The notes under the pieces: model-generated
Database searches by the model: none
The model's input: only the letters and a program-made list of their open reading frames with translations
What the model was told of the DNA's origin: nothing
Shown here: piece after piece, positions 12,483 to 24,791 of the stretch
Position numbering within the stretch: position 1 is the first letter of the stretch
Layout: every line of letters begins with the position of its first letter
Made by a program: the position numbers and the translations under genes
NCBI RefSeq assembly: GCF_022605165.1
Contig: NC_063079.1
Location: forward strand, 320,001-384,000
Reading direction: 5' to 3'
Length of the DNA: 64,000 nt
Source: Purpureocillium takamizusanense
Lineage: Eukaryota; Ascomycota; Sordariomycetes; Hypocreales; Ophiocordycipitaceae

Positions 12483-14212
12483 TCCTTGTCGGGGTCCGCC
12501 CAGCAGTTCTGAACCGGGAACCCCCTCCTGCCCCCCGTTTAGACCTGCCGGACTCAGTCGGCGCTGCAGCAGCGGCGGCGGCGGCGGCAGCGGCAGCATT
12601 GCTCGCCCAGCCCCCCAACCTCCCTCTTTCTCCCGGCCGGAGCAGTACCAGCAGCACCAGCCGGGGGTGTTCATGGGCTGAGGTGGAAGCATGATGGTAG
12701 GGAAAAGCAGCCGCGCGGCACGGCGGCCGTGGATGGACAGAAGAGCGCGCGCGCGCCATACCGGCTATTGCGACGTGTCACACGCAGGGGAACCGAGGGG
12801 AGACGATGATGCAGGTACAGAAACGGCGCAGTTCCTCCGTCTCATCCTCGTTCCCCCCCCACCCTAGACGAGATTCTGCACCTTCAACGGGTATTCGACG
12901 TAGTATAGCATATCGCGACGTGGCTCGTCCCTCCATGTAACCAACTTACATGACGTAGGGAGCATGCGGCGGGGTATGTTGACGGTCCGCGATGATGCTC
13001 CCCCGGTCTGTCAAGGGTTACGTGATGCCACGCCCGTCACATCTCTCCGTCTTCTTTCTTGATTACTTTGCTTTACTGACATCTACCTACAGTACCGGGT
13101 ACGTGGTAGCCTACCTCGCCTCCGGGCCCCTCTCCGCTTAATCCCTCATCCGACCCCAGCCGGTCCCGTGGAGGATGGGGCGCCGGCGCCTCTGGCGGAG
13201 TGGAGGTCTCGTATCATTCAATATACCGTTGCTTCGTCTGTCCCTTTGGCGAACCTGACAGAGCCGTCACCACCACCACTATGCATGCAAACCCCTTTGA
13301 CGGGCAGCTACAGTACGCATGGTCAGTACGCATGGTTAATGTAGGGTCCGTCGGAGCAATTTTCTTCTTCTCCTTCCTCCGCCCTCTCCGATGCTGCAGA
13401 ATTCATATCGTCGCCCGTGGCATTTATTAACGCCTACTACACAAATATAGGGCTGGCAGCAGCACCGGCAGTGGGTACCGCGGATCTATAGTGCGTGCCT
13501 GCATGATCGAGAATGCAATGCGACACACCTACACCCCCCCTTTCCCCTTCCTTCACCGTTGTCGGGGCGGGAGGGCGGCAGCCCAGCCGATTGTGGTCGT
13601 ACAATCTATACGTCAGTACGTACTACCGGCCTCCGTCACAAAAGTGTCGATGCCGTGCGGCCCTCGTCCGTGGTACTGCATACGAAGGGTGCTTTAGTAG
13701 TTGGGGCTGCCTGCAGGGCATGGCAGGGCATGGCAGGGCAGGGCCAGGGCAGGGTACTATTATCGTTTTGACTGCGCAAAAGGGCATCGTTGCCCCGCGC
13801 AGCACGACTTGGCTCAAGGGCTTGACGAGCAGATGCATACGCACTACTACGTAAGTACTGCTATCACTCCTCTTTCCTCTGCCCCCCAGTCCCGCCAAAC
13901 CAACCCGCCTCCTCCTCACCCACCATCATAGGGTGGCAGTAGTGGAGGAGAACGAGGAGGGTACCTTAGGGCAGGGCAAGCAGGCACTTACGTACAAAGG
14001 TAGGTAGGACAATGCCATTGTCCCGCCGGCTTGGCTCCGTCATCCCTCCGGGCCCCGATGATGCGACTCTGCTGTGCTCTGCTGTGATCGCTTCCCGCGT
14101 CGCGGCTGCGGGTGCGGCTGCGGGTACGGGTGCTCGCCCTGTTCCTTGGCCGCAGAAGGAGGCCATCGCCCTCGCATTCGGGTAAGGACGGTAGCCTCGT
14201 TCTCGTCTCATA

Positions 14213-14240
14213 CTGCACTGCACTGCACTGCACTGCACTG
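14213..14240 (+). repeat. (CTGCA)n pentanucleotide repeat
   Basis: About five and a half perfect tandem copies of CTGCA. Confidence 0.85.
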
Positions 14241-15605
14241 TACTCCGTACCTGGCATGCCACCCACGTACGGCCGGTAGTCGGCAGAGAAGCTCATACGT
14301 TCGTACTCCCTACGATGAGTACTAGTCGGTTGTTCCGGCGCCCGCGAAGGATGGGCAGGGTGGGGGGGAACTACCTAGTCGACAGGCAGGTCAGCAATCA
14401 GCCGAAGGTCTGAGCAGCAACCGCCTTATTATTCGTTGGTGTCTGTACGAACTTCGCGAACGGGCAGGGGCTCGTCTGCCTACCTACTACGAACTACCTT
14501 TGCTGCTCAAGCTCCCACGTTCCTCCCCCCCCCCGGCTCCTCCTCCTCTTCCCTCTCCTCTCTCTCCCCCCTCATCCAATCGTCCTTTACAGGAGGAGGA
14601 TCAGCAAGCAAGCAAGGGCAACCAAGGCGCAGGCGGTCATGCCTCCCAGCACCCCCCCCCCCCTACCCGAGCGACAGCCGAAACTGGAGACGTCCATCGT
14701 CGTCCATGATCTGCGCATAGCATAGCATTCCCCACCACACACGTGCCTACCGTCGGGTCGATTCTACCCTGACCCCGGCCTCCCCCCCTTCGTTTCCATC
14801 TTTCGCCTTCCTCTCTCGCCTTGCTTGGTGGTGGTGGTGGCGGCGGTGGTGACGGCCCGCTGTCAGGCTGCGCCCGATCCTAGAAGCACGGCAATACGTA
14901 CTAGAAGGACAGAAGCAACCTAGCGGGATTGAAATGGTGGCTTGACAGGACATGGTACGATTATGGCTGGCCGCCGGCACTCGCGAACGTGCACACGCGC
15001 TCACGCACGCACGGACGGCATGGTATGTATGCCTGCTGTCGATCCTCCTCCGTATACACTACGAACCTCCCACTAACTAACTTGGGTACCAAACCTGGTC
15101 AGTTCGTTTGTTGTTTTCCGTCTTCCGCAAGCACCACGAGTTCCCGTCACCCCCTCAATGGGCGAACTCAATAGATATGTTGGGAAAAAAAAAGGAAGTA
15201 GGAAAAAGAAAAAAAGTCACGCACACAGACAGCACTTCGGAGCCGCCGAGGTTCACCGGGCGGCGGACGGGGCGGCCCCCACTATTTTTTCCGCGGCGGG
15301 CCCGGGCCGGGGGGCGCCAGGCAGGCAGAACGGACGGCGCGGGCAGTCTCGGGGAGTGGCGTTAGACCTGTAGGGCACGGCGGCGGCGGCGGCGGCGGCG
15401 CGCTTGCCGTGCCGTGCTGTACTGTGCTTCCTCTTTTTCATTGTGCAAGGAAGGAAGCAGGCAGTGAAGCGGCCCTATCCCTGTAGGGCTCGATACATAA
15501 GGTTTCCCCCCACCAGCAGGGCCCGGCGGACGGACGGAGGCGTGTGGCTATCGGTTGTCGTACGTACGAAGAGGAGGTGCGGTGCGTACGGCAGTTGGAC
15601 GGAAG

Positions 15606-15637
15606 AGCGAGCGAGCGGGCGGGCGGGCGGGCGGGTG
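15606..15637 (+). repeat. (GGGC)n / (GAGC)n tetranucleotide repeat
   Basis: GAGC units pass into about five GGGC units. A (GAC)n triplet tract follows at about 15751-15773. Confidence 0.8.
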
Positions 15638-16140
15638 GGAAAGGGCAGAAGAACAGAGCAGGAACAGATGTGGAGGAGGACGACGACGAGGAGGAGCCAG
15701 GAGGAGGATGATGGGGAGGGTTCCGGGTTCCATCCAGCCAGTCCAAACAACAACGACGACGACGACGACGACGGGCCCGCAAACAGGGTTCGGCAGTGCA
15801 TGCGGAAGCGTCCGTCGGGAGGGATCCGGTAATATTGCTCGGCGGCAGAGCTATCGGCCTCGGTCAACAAGGAAGGGAGGTAGTATGGTTTAGTATGTAG
15901 ACTTGCAACAAGGAGGACCACCACGCGGGAACCGGCGGATGGGCGGGCGCGGCAGGCCTCCACAGCCACGCCGGCACATGTGTGCCCTGCCTTGCCTTGC
16001 CTTGCCTTGCCTCTCTTCCTCTCTCTTCCTCTCTCTCTCGTTTTCCCTTGGACTGGGGCCTGGCATGGCGCGGCATGGCCATGGCATGCGTCGCTAAACC
16101 TTGGGACGATCCCCAGCCACGGCGACGGCGGCGATGGCCT

Positions 16141-16144
<4 letters not shown>

Positions 16145-16196
<52 letters not shown>

Positions 16197-16199
16197 TCT
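16145..16199 (+). repeat. (CT)n dinucleotide microsatellite
   Basis: About 55 bases of CT/TC alternation with a single G interruption near 16184. CTTGC pentamer repeats lie just upstream at about 15988-16012. Confidence 0.9.
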
Positions 16200-16749
16200 T
16201 TTTCTCATCATGTCCCATATCCACCCACCCATCCATCCATCCATATTATATCCACCTTGAGCTACCTACCCTCACCTCAGCCCAGGGCATCCGGCTCGGC
16301 ATGCATCGAGTAGTTCAGTTCCCCATTCCAACGCGAACAAAGGGCCCGTGCCGCGGAGTAGACCCCGCGGCACGCACACCTTGCCACGTGCCATACAACG
16401 GGCGGCCTGCCTGCCTGTCCTCCCCCCGTCGCCGTCGCCGTCACCGTCGTCGCCACTCGCTGCCAATACTACCGTGTACGTACGTTGCGCCAGCCAGGCC
16501 AGGCCAGGCCAGGCCGGGATAACTAGTGAGCTGTCAGCCCGTCAGGGATTCCTCGCGCTCGCCGGGCCCGCGGCGCAGCCCCCCCCCCCCTTCCTGCCTC
16601 ACATACTAGGCCTGGCTGGGCATGAGCACCACCCCGACGAAAGTGACAGGTTTCCCCCCAACGCTTTGACTCGGTGGGACTTGGCTGAGTCGGTGTCGGT
16701 CGAGGAGTCGGCGTGCCTATCGCCGGCAGTGCGAAGCATCCAGCTCACT

Positions 16750-16776
16750 CACGCACGCACGCACGCACGCACGCAC
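16750..16776 (+). repeat. (ACGC)n tetranucleotide repeat
   Basis: About six and a half tandem copies of ACGC. Confidence 0.85.
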
Positions 16777-17352
16777 TCACTCGCTGCTGCACTCCGACGT
16801 ACGTGCTGCGTACAAGGTAGTAGCAATGGACAGCGCCATCTGAATTTCCAGCTGTAGCTGCGAACTCTAAACGTGCTGATCCCAAGGTCACACCGTCCGC
16901 ATCGTAACCGCCGGCCTGGGACCGTGTGACGAGGCTCCGCCCTGTGCCATGACATGGATATAGTACTACTATGCGGCCAAGTGAGCCCTGGTCTGTCTTG
17001 GGTCCCTCCCGCTGCAGCCGGCAAATCCACGCACACCCGCATCTTGGGCCAAACAAGACGAGAGCGGTGATGGCTTCAAGCGTCTGTTCCTCGCAGGGAC
17101 TCGCGTCCGGCACACCCGAACACGCCGACGGCGTCCCCGTCAACACTGTCTGTTATGGGGACCGGCCGCGCACCGTCGGCTGTGGTGTGGCAACAACACC
17201 CGCCATGGCATGCAGCCATCGACCGAGTCAGCAGCAGTCCTTGTCGTCGGGCACGGAGTCAGTGGTATCGACGCGCGGTGCTTCGACGATAATGGGCCGA
17301 AGTCGCCATTAGCCTCAACGGCAGCGGTTGTCTTGTTGCGCTACTGTAGCCG

Positions 17353-19230
17353 CTAGTCGACCATGGCCGCGTCCGCAACGGCGGCCACCTCTTCGTCCAC
17401 CTCCTGAAGGACCTCCTCCATTTCCGCCTCGGTAGCCTCCAGACCCTCGGAGCTCATCAGCTTGTTGTCCTTGTCCTCGGCTGTAGCGCACGGTTAGCAT
17501 ACGTCGTCCTCGTAGGCGGTAAGAATTGCAATAGAGTCGGAACTCACTTCTCGCCTCCACGAGGAGATTCTCTTGCACCTCGCAATCCGTCAGTACCGAC
17601 CCGTCCCCAATGACGCACCGCTTGCCGAGGATACACTTGGTGAGCTTGCAGCCCTTGCCGACAACGACGCCATCCATGAGCAGGCACTGCGACAGCTTGG
17701 CGCCTTCCTTGATCTGGCAGCCCGCGCCGACAACCGTCTCCTTTATCGACGTCTTCTCCTCCACCGTTACATTCTCGCCAATCAGGCTGTCCTGCTTCGT
17801 GATGGTGGTTCGGGGCTTAACACCTTCCGGATACGCGACTTTCTTGGGATGTGCGAACGGTGACGCGGCATCCGGCCCGGCCTCTTCGATCGAGGGGAGC
17901 TTCGCCAGCTGCAGAGAGATGGCCAAAAGCAATTGCGCCGTATCGACTCGCCGAATGAGAGGAGCTGCGTCCTGGCCGTGGATGCCGGGTATGTAAGCGA
18001 GGATTGGTGGTACCTCACAGCCACGGAGCGGCGCATCGCCCTTCCCCTGCAGCTGAAGACTGTCAATGCCCTGTATTTGCCGCTGTGACGGAGTCCCTGA
18101 CGAGGATTGACCAGCAGTGCTTGACTCCTTAGACAATGATATGCTTTCAGGCGTTGACTCATTGTCGTCATCAGCAGCGCCACTCGTGCCGCAAAACGAA
18201 TCAAAATGCAGCTTCTCGGCGAGGCCCTCCTGCCATTGCGCCTTTGCCCACCAGCCTACAACGTCCTCGCCAATGCTCTCGAGACGGTCATTCTCCTTGA
18301 CGAAATCAAGAACCCATCGGGGAAAGACGTATATATGGGCGTCCCGCTTGGTCGTGTGCATCCGCGCACGGGGGTTGGCCCGCAAGAGCGCGTGCCTGAG
18401 TGGCAGGGACTTCCGCTCTTCGGTGATGTCGTTGAGTGAGTCCGTCGGGATCGAGTACACCAACTTGGACATGTGCTGAAAGACTGATCCTCGCGGCGAT
18501 GCGATCGGTGATGGTGGCAGAGGCGTCGTCGCAACAAAGTCTGTTTCCTCTCCCTTGACCGTGACCGTAGATTTCGTATTGTACCACACGGTCAACCCGC
18601 CATTATGACGGGCCAGGTGGCCATTCGTCAAATTGCTATCGCTCAGAAGATCTGTCGGGCTGGCCGACTTGACCATCCATGCTTGAAGCAGCTTCTCTCC
18701 TGCCAGCTCACAGATCAGGTCGCACGGCAGAATGACAAAGTCGGACTGGATGAGCTCGCGAACTTCGGGAAGGCGTAAGATCTCGGCGGTTCCAGTGTTC
18801 TGGTCCAAGTCTGCGGGAGCAAGAATATCTGGCCGCGGAAGAGGCAGCCCAGTGAGGTACGGGTTTGTGTTCATGGCTGCGGTGAGAGCTTGGGAAGCAG
18901 AGGGAGGACATATCAATGTGATGTCTGGCCATTGTCAGCGACTGAGGATGTAGAACTACAGGTTGCTCTCTGTGCTCTTCGTATGACACAGAGGCTGTCC
19001 ATGGGTGGTGGGGGAGAGGGGGGCAAGGTGCCCCCGCGACACATACCGGTGATGCCAGTTCTCAAGCAGAAGTCAATGGGATACCACACCATAGGACGGT
19101 TGGCGATTGGCAGCAACGCCTTGGGGTTCTCGTCCGGGTTCGACGTAAATGTCGGAAACGATGAGCCAGGCCCGCAGAGAATGAGGGCCTGGAGGCCCGT
19201 CGAGGGCGCCGAGGTGGCGTGGGGGCCCAT
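17353..19230 (-). CDS. GCD1: Translation initiation factor eIF2B subunit gamma
   Basis: Three exons: 19230-19047, 18924-17548 and 17480-17353. The introns are 122 bp (GTATGT...CCAG) and 67 bp (GTGAGT...ACAG), and the product has 562 residues. eIF2B is the cytosolic guanine-nucleotide exchange factor that recharges eIF2 with GTP; the gamma subunit belongs to its catalytic subcomplex. Seen: an N-terminal nucleotidyltransferase-like segment (ALILCGPGSSF, NPKALLPIANRPMVWYP) over about residues 14-55, a variable Ser/Gly-rich middle, then a left-handed beta-helix region with hexapeptide repeats (SLIGENVTVEE, VVGKGCKLTKCILGKRCVIG) over about 425-520, and an acidic tail. The start at 19230 gives MGPHATSAPSTG, right before the conserved domain. 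It is transcribed divergently from the PEX22-like gene across 843 bp. Confidence 0.93.
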
Positions 19231-20073
19231 GAGCAGGAGGATGAGGTGCAGAGCCCTCGCAAGACCCGAGATGTGTCTGGAGTGGGCGCCGATCGGAGCG
19301 TTGCTCTCACGTCAAGAGATGCTAAAATGCTATAAGAGCTCTCAGATGGCTTCGCAACATGCCAAAAGCGGACGCTGCTCTGTTGTATAGCTGTAGTAGT
19401 GGTGAGCCCAAAAGAACGTCGCGGGGCAGCAGTGAAGAGTCATGCAAAGCTGCCAGAGATATTTCAGGGCTGTGGATACCAGCTGGGCAGGTCAATTCAA
19501 GGTGTGGCGGGAGCCTATGGTGGCGCAGGCATAGCGAGGCAAGCCACATTCTCTCTTTGTCCTGCACCTTTCAAACCTGCTATGATGCAGCGCAGCAGCG
19601 ACCCCTTCACGTGCTCACGCCAGAGGTTCAGCCGCTAACACAAACTGGGTAGGGACTGAGGTGCCCCTCGGTACGGATCTTCAATGGTCCTCGCGGCCCG
19701 GCCAATGGAGGAGCCTCGGGATAACCCTCTGAGCGCGTTGCTGGGCTGAAGACCGTTAGGCGCTCCACCATTGTTGACATCCATCCTCCCCATCCGTCCG
19801 CTCATAGCTCTCGTCGCTCCAGCCACCAGACTTTGACGGCAGCAAACACCTTTCTCCAGCGGCTGCCCAGTTGCATCCCCGGAGTCCCGTCTACAACCAA
19901 CACGCTGCCTCTGATTTCACCATTCATCTTGTCCGATATTCTGTACCTTCTCGAGCAGTCCCACGAGGCACAGGACAAGCCGCATCAGTTGGGCGCCGTC
20001 TGCTCCGCTGTATCGGCACCCTCCCCCCCGCTAGTTCCCTACGCACCCAGCGATGCGACAACATTCCTTCTGA
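19231..20073. other. Divergent promoter region between eIF2B gamma and PEX22-like genes
   Basis: 843 bp between two oppositely transcribed start codons, so it must hold both promoters. No repeat or strong motif stands out. The small frames here lack domains. Confidence 0.6.
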
Positions 20074-21422
20074 ATGTCATCGCCGTTTGATCGCCCCGAC
20101 CGCGGGTCCTCGCGGCGCGGCGTCTGGTCGCATTGGGTGCCACTCGCCGTGACCGTCACAGTCGCAACCGTCGGCCTGGCCGCTTGGGTCTGGAGCCAGC
20201 GCAAGGACGACGCAGATGACGCCGTCGACCCCGACCACGACGCCGACCCCGGTCTCGACTATGAGAACGCAGACTACGGCGACAACCCTCCCTACGGCGC
20301 AACGAGCCGTAACCGCGCCGCCGACGCACGGCCGCCGCGTCGCGACGACGAGAGCGTCGGAGTAGGCCCCGGCCCCGGCCCAGGCCCAGGCCCTACGCCG
20401 GGCGACGTCTCCGCCGCCGGATGGGGCGCGCGCATGTCCGGCGCTCTCCGGCGCACCCCGAGCCCGCAGCAGTTCCTCGACTCGACCGGCAAGACGGTTG
20501 TCGCCGGCGTCGCCGCTGCCGGTGCGGCAATGGGTAAGGCGTTGGCCTCGATCCGCGAGGAAGACAAACACTACGGCGAGAACCCATGGTCCGAGGAAGC
20601 CGACGCGAAAAAGGACCGCGTCGCGCCCACATCGGACAAGAGACGCAGGACCGTCGCCATCGTGGTGTCGGCAGACGCACAAGTCTCAGCCGCCGACGAC
20701 CATGAGATTGCCGTGCGTGAGCCCCAGTCCCGTCCCCGTGGCCGTTGACCCGCTGACACGCTCAACAGTCCGTCCTGTCTCACATTCCGCGCCACAATGA
20801 CTTCTCTCGGATCAAGCTCTACATCCTCATCTACGCCCCTCACTTGAAGGACACTGCGCTGGAGAACGTTACCAGTAACCTTCCGCCACCTTCGCTGAGC
20901 TCGTCCTTCTCTAACATTGGCCACGATCAAGCGCAAACTCCGGGCGAGGAGGCCAAGAGCCCTCTGTAAGTTGTGTAAGCGTACTGTTTGTTAAATGTGT
21001 GCTGACGGACTCCAAGCGCGTCTGCGACCAACAATGCGGCCTTCAATGCCGTGTATTCGCAAGCCCTAACGCTCGTGGAAAAGGAGCCGATGATCCTGCC
21101 ATTTACGACGCCGAACGGCCACGTGCACATCTTGCGACACATCCAGCCAGAGATTGTCTACCTTCAGGAGTCATTGGCGGGCGACAATGGCAGCATCATC
21201 ACCAACCTTCAGACGTGGCTGCGCCATGACGTGATCCTGGTCGTCGGTGCCGAGAGCGGCTCCGGAGGCCTCGCGGACAGTGAGTCAGAGGCAGAGCGGA
21301 GCGGCAAGGAGGAGAAGTGGTGGCAGCGCCCCGAGAGGGTCGGGCGCGGCCGCGGTGTCGTGGTCGTAGATGGCATGCGGGTGCATGACGACTGGACTCG
21401 TCGCGTCCAGGGCCGCGAATGA
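20074..21422 (+). CDS. PEX22: Peroxin 22-like protein
   Basis: Three exons: 20074-20712, 20769-20965 and 21017-21422. Introns are 56 and 51 bp, and the product has 413 residues. Pex22 is the peroxisomal membrane anchor for the ubiquitin-conjugating enzyme Pex4, which recycles the import receptor Pex5. Seen: a short basic N-terminus, a single membrane segment at about residues 21-40 (WVPLAVTVTVATVGLAAWVW), an acidic, Pro/Gly-rich disordered linker with a GPGPGPGP run near residue 100, and a C-terminal cytosolic domain with the conserved-looking stretches SVLSHIPRHNDFSRIKLY and HVHILRHIQPEIVYLQ. The first intron needs donor GTGCGT after Ile-Ala, because the GTGAGC four bases later would run into a stop. 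Assignment rests on topology and family memory. Confidence 0.75.
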
Positions 21423-22350
21423 TGGCAAGGCCCGGCCGTGGGAAGCTTCCGACACTTGATAAGGATGGGATCTACTGAGATGCTGAAATGCCACGTATGT
21501 ACATGTAAATAGGACCTCTGGTATTACCTGAGTTGAGATATGATTGATGCATTGCACACTTTCGGGGCACATAGTGTCAACTCTCCTTTGGATGCGTGGT
21601 ATAAGGTGAGGCGCCACACGACAGTGGGGTATGCGGCGAGGCACAAGCAGAGACATCGTGCACCTGTGTCTCCAGAATTGTTCTCGATACTCCGGCCCTG
21701 CGCGACGACACTACAGATAAATATGCAAACAAATCTCTTGCGTCGTACATTCTGTTTGCTGGCCTCACTGCCAGGCAATCTGTTGTGCAGGGTAGGCTTG
21801 CTGCATCCGGCAGCGCGATCAAAGCGTGGCAGACGAACGAGCATCACGTGATCGCGGCGCGCCTTCGTTCAGCGTGGGGGCCAAGGCGCATCGACGAGAC
21901 GACCAAAAGACTACGGGTAGGTCGAGGTACTCTTGCACCAAACAATGCCGTCGTCTTAGCACGCTGGACGTCGTCGCTCGCTTTCGTCGCTGCATCGCCG
22001 AGCAGACTCAGGACCGTTCCGTCTTTGCTCACCGATGCATCATCATTTCTAGTCCCCCGCTGCCCGACCCGTGGCTGCGCTGCTCGTACTACTTCTTTGG
22101 TCGTACGTACTGCTGCTGCCAGCGTGGGAGACTCTCCGCAGCCCACTAGCGCCAACCGCGACGACTCGACATCATCCCTCCGACCTCATCTCACCCCGGC
22201 ATCGAGCGACGCCCGCCCTGCGGCATCCATGATCGCGTCTTGGGCTGCGACATAACGCCCTGAGCCAGAGGTCCGATCGGCGGACCCGAATCCGCAGCGT
22301 CGCGACCGCCCAACTCACAACCTGTTCCTTCCCCCCCCACGGCTGCCACC
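21423..22350. other. Intergenic region upstream of SPT20
   Basis: 928 bp between the PEX22-like stop and the SPT20 start, on the same strand. It would hold the PEX22-like terminator and the SPT20 promoter and leader. No repeat or RNA gene seen. Confidence 0.55.
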
Positions 22351-24755
22351 ATGGTCACCGTCAGCCCCGTCCCCATTCCTACGCCAAAGGTCAAGCGGCC
22401 TGTCCCTCCCGGCATACAGACTAATGGCTCCTCTGCGCCTGCTGGGACGTCGTCGCCTTCTCCTTCCATATCCGCCAAGAAGCCTCCGACGAGCGCCAAA
22501 CAGACCCCGACCTCGGCGAGCGACCGCACCATTACCGCATCCACGGTGCGACCAGTGAACCGCGCCCGTCGGGAGGCATCATCGCAGGCCCTGGGCAGGG
22601 CCTCAAGAAATAGCGCGGGCTTGCGCATTACCTCATCGCTCGATATGATGGCTACGGACTCGCAGCCGCGCCCATACGGTACGTTTCCGCCGTTGCGCGT
22701 TAGCGCGTCGCGTCACTGACACATGACAGCCCTGTCACACAGCGATGTTCTCAAAAAATTCGCCGGCCGACCACCGTCCTTGGTCCTTCATCTCCATCCA
22801 GGACACTTTCGATTCGACGGACAGGATAGCGTGTTCGCGTACAAGTCCCCGATGAAGGTGTTTCTGGAGCACCTCCGGGCCAAGACGATCCCCCACGACC
22901 TTTTGGAGTATCTTATACAGGCCAATGTGCCATTCTACGACGGCTGCCTCATTGTGCAGGTTCACGACCACAAGTCTCAGGCTCAGCCAAAGGATGCCGC
23001 CAAGTCTAAAGCCGCGTCCAGCGCCGTTGTGCCGTCGAGCATCCACAACTACAACCAGTACCTGACACCTTCGCCATACGTCGCGTTTCCCAAAGATGGA
23101 GCGCAGGCCAGCGGCGCCAACAAGAAAGACGAGGAGGAACAAAAAGATGCGAAACCGGCCGACAAGGATGCGGAGAGCATGCCGGCCCCGAGCCTTCCAG
23201 GCGACAGCTCCAAGGCAAAGTCTCCCGCCAAGGCCAAGGTCTTCACCACAGTGCTCTTTCCCACACAAGAGAGCCTGCAGGCGGACCTGAGAATAAAAGC
23301 GACGACGGCTGGCGCTGTCGGTGATGGAGCGGTGCCCCCGTCGACCCCGATGTCCTTAGTCCCTCCTACCCCGACGGCCGGCAACATGCCACCCCCAGCG
23401 AAACGTCAGAAGAAAGAGAAGATGGAGCTCGATGGGAGCAACATATACGCGGTCGAGGGGCAGATTTTGCTGGCGACCACCCCCAAGCTCATGCTCGAGC
23501 CGACCAAGAATGCGGAGGAGACCATCGCGCTGCTGGACGCTTGGGCGCACCCCAGCCATTCCGAGGCGCCTCCACAGCCAAAATCGCGCAAGCGTACCGT
23601 GGCCGAGATGGCAGCCGACGAGGCCGCGGCCGCCGACCAGGAGCGTTACATGCTCGTCCTGGACGACAGGCTGTCCGCCACGGCAGCGGGCAATCAGGTC
23701 TCCGGAGGTGCAGACGGAGACGCACAAAACGGCGCCACCACTTTCGAGCCACGGTTCGAGCGGTTCAAGGTTATCGAGGATATCAAGAGAGACCAGGCCG
23801 AGAAAAAGGAACAGGAGCGCATCAAGCAGCAAGAGAACGACCGTCGCATGCTTATGCAGCGACAGCAAGAGGCGATGCAGAGGCAGCAGGCCGAGGCCGA
23901 GAAGGCAAGGCGGGAGCAGGCCGCGGCACGGGAAAACCAGCTGCGACAGGCCGAAGCTCAACGACAAGCCATGGCGGCCCGCGCCGCGGCTGCAAGCCAG
24001 GCACAGAACACACAAAACATGGGCCAGCAGCAGCATGGACATCCCGCTCAGAGTGGGACCATGCCGACTGGCATGCCCAACGGTGCCGCCGTGGCTGGCC
24101 AAAACGCCATGGCCAACGGCATGCAAGGCCAGGCACAACCTCGCTTCCAGGCTCAAATGTCACAGGCTCCCGCTTCGTCGCCCGTCATACGACAGGGCAC
24201 ACCGCAGAACATGTCTTCGCCCATGGTCGGCAGCGTTCCCATGCAGCAGACCAACTCGAACATGGCCAACAGCCCTCCACGACCGCCCTCGGTGGTTCAA
24301 AACGCCCAGATGGGTGTGCCCATGGCCCATCAGATGTCCGCCCGTGGCAGCCAGCAAAGCCATCCTTCAGGGACGCCCCGAATGCCCCATTCCACGCCCA
24401 ACATGTCGCATGGCACACCTATTAACCGGCCTGCAATGGTCGCGACTCCACGCATGACGCAGGCGAGCCCGCCACCCAATATGATGGCTCAGAACTCGCA
24501 GATGGGCCAGGCCATGATGATGAACAATCAAGGCATGGCACAGCACAACCCTCAAGTGTTTGCGCAGATGGCGGCTCAGCAGCGCGCCATTGCCCAACAA
24601 CAGCAGCAGATGGCTGCCATGCAAGGCGGCGGCGCGCAAGCGGGCATGAATGGCCAAGGAATGTCGCCCCAGCAGCAACAGATGATGCAGATGATGCAGC
24701 GGCAAATGATGATACAACAACAGCAGCAGCAGCAGCAGCAGCAACAACAACAACG

Positions 24756-24791
<36 letters not shown>

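Larger units (their letters stand above)
8845..17352. other. Microsatellite-rich gene desert
   Basis: About 8.5 kb with no supportable protein gene. It carries many simple repeats and homopolymers, several listed separately, and numerous short GTAC-centred palindromes such as TACGTA and GTACGTAC. Open frames follow the repeats (poly-Arg, poly-Ser/Leu, Cys-rich frames opposite CAG/TAG repeats) and switch frame at every repeat. The right-hand part, about 16900-17352, would contain the 3' region of the minus-strand eIF2B gamma gene. Confidence 0.55.
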
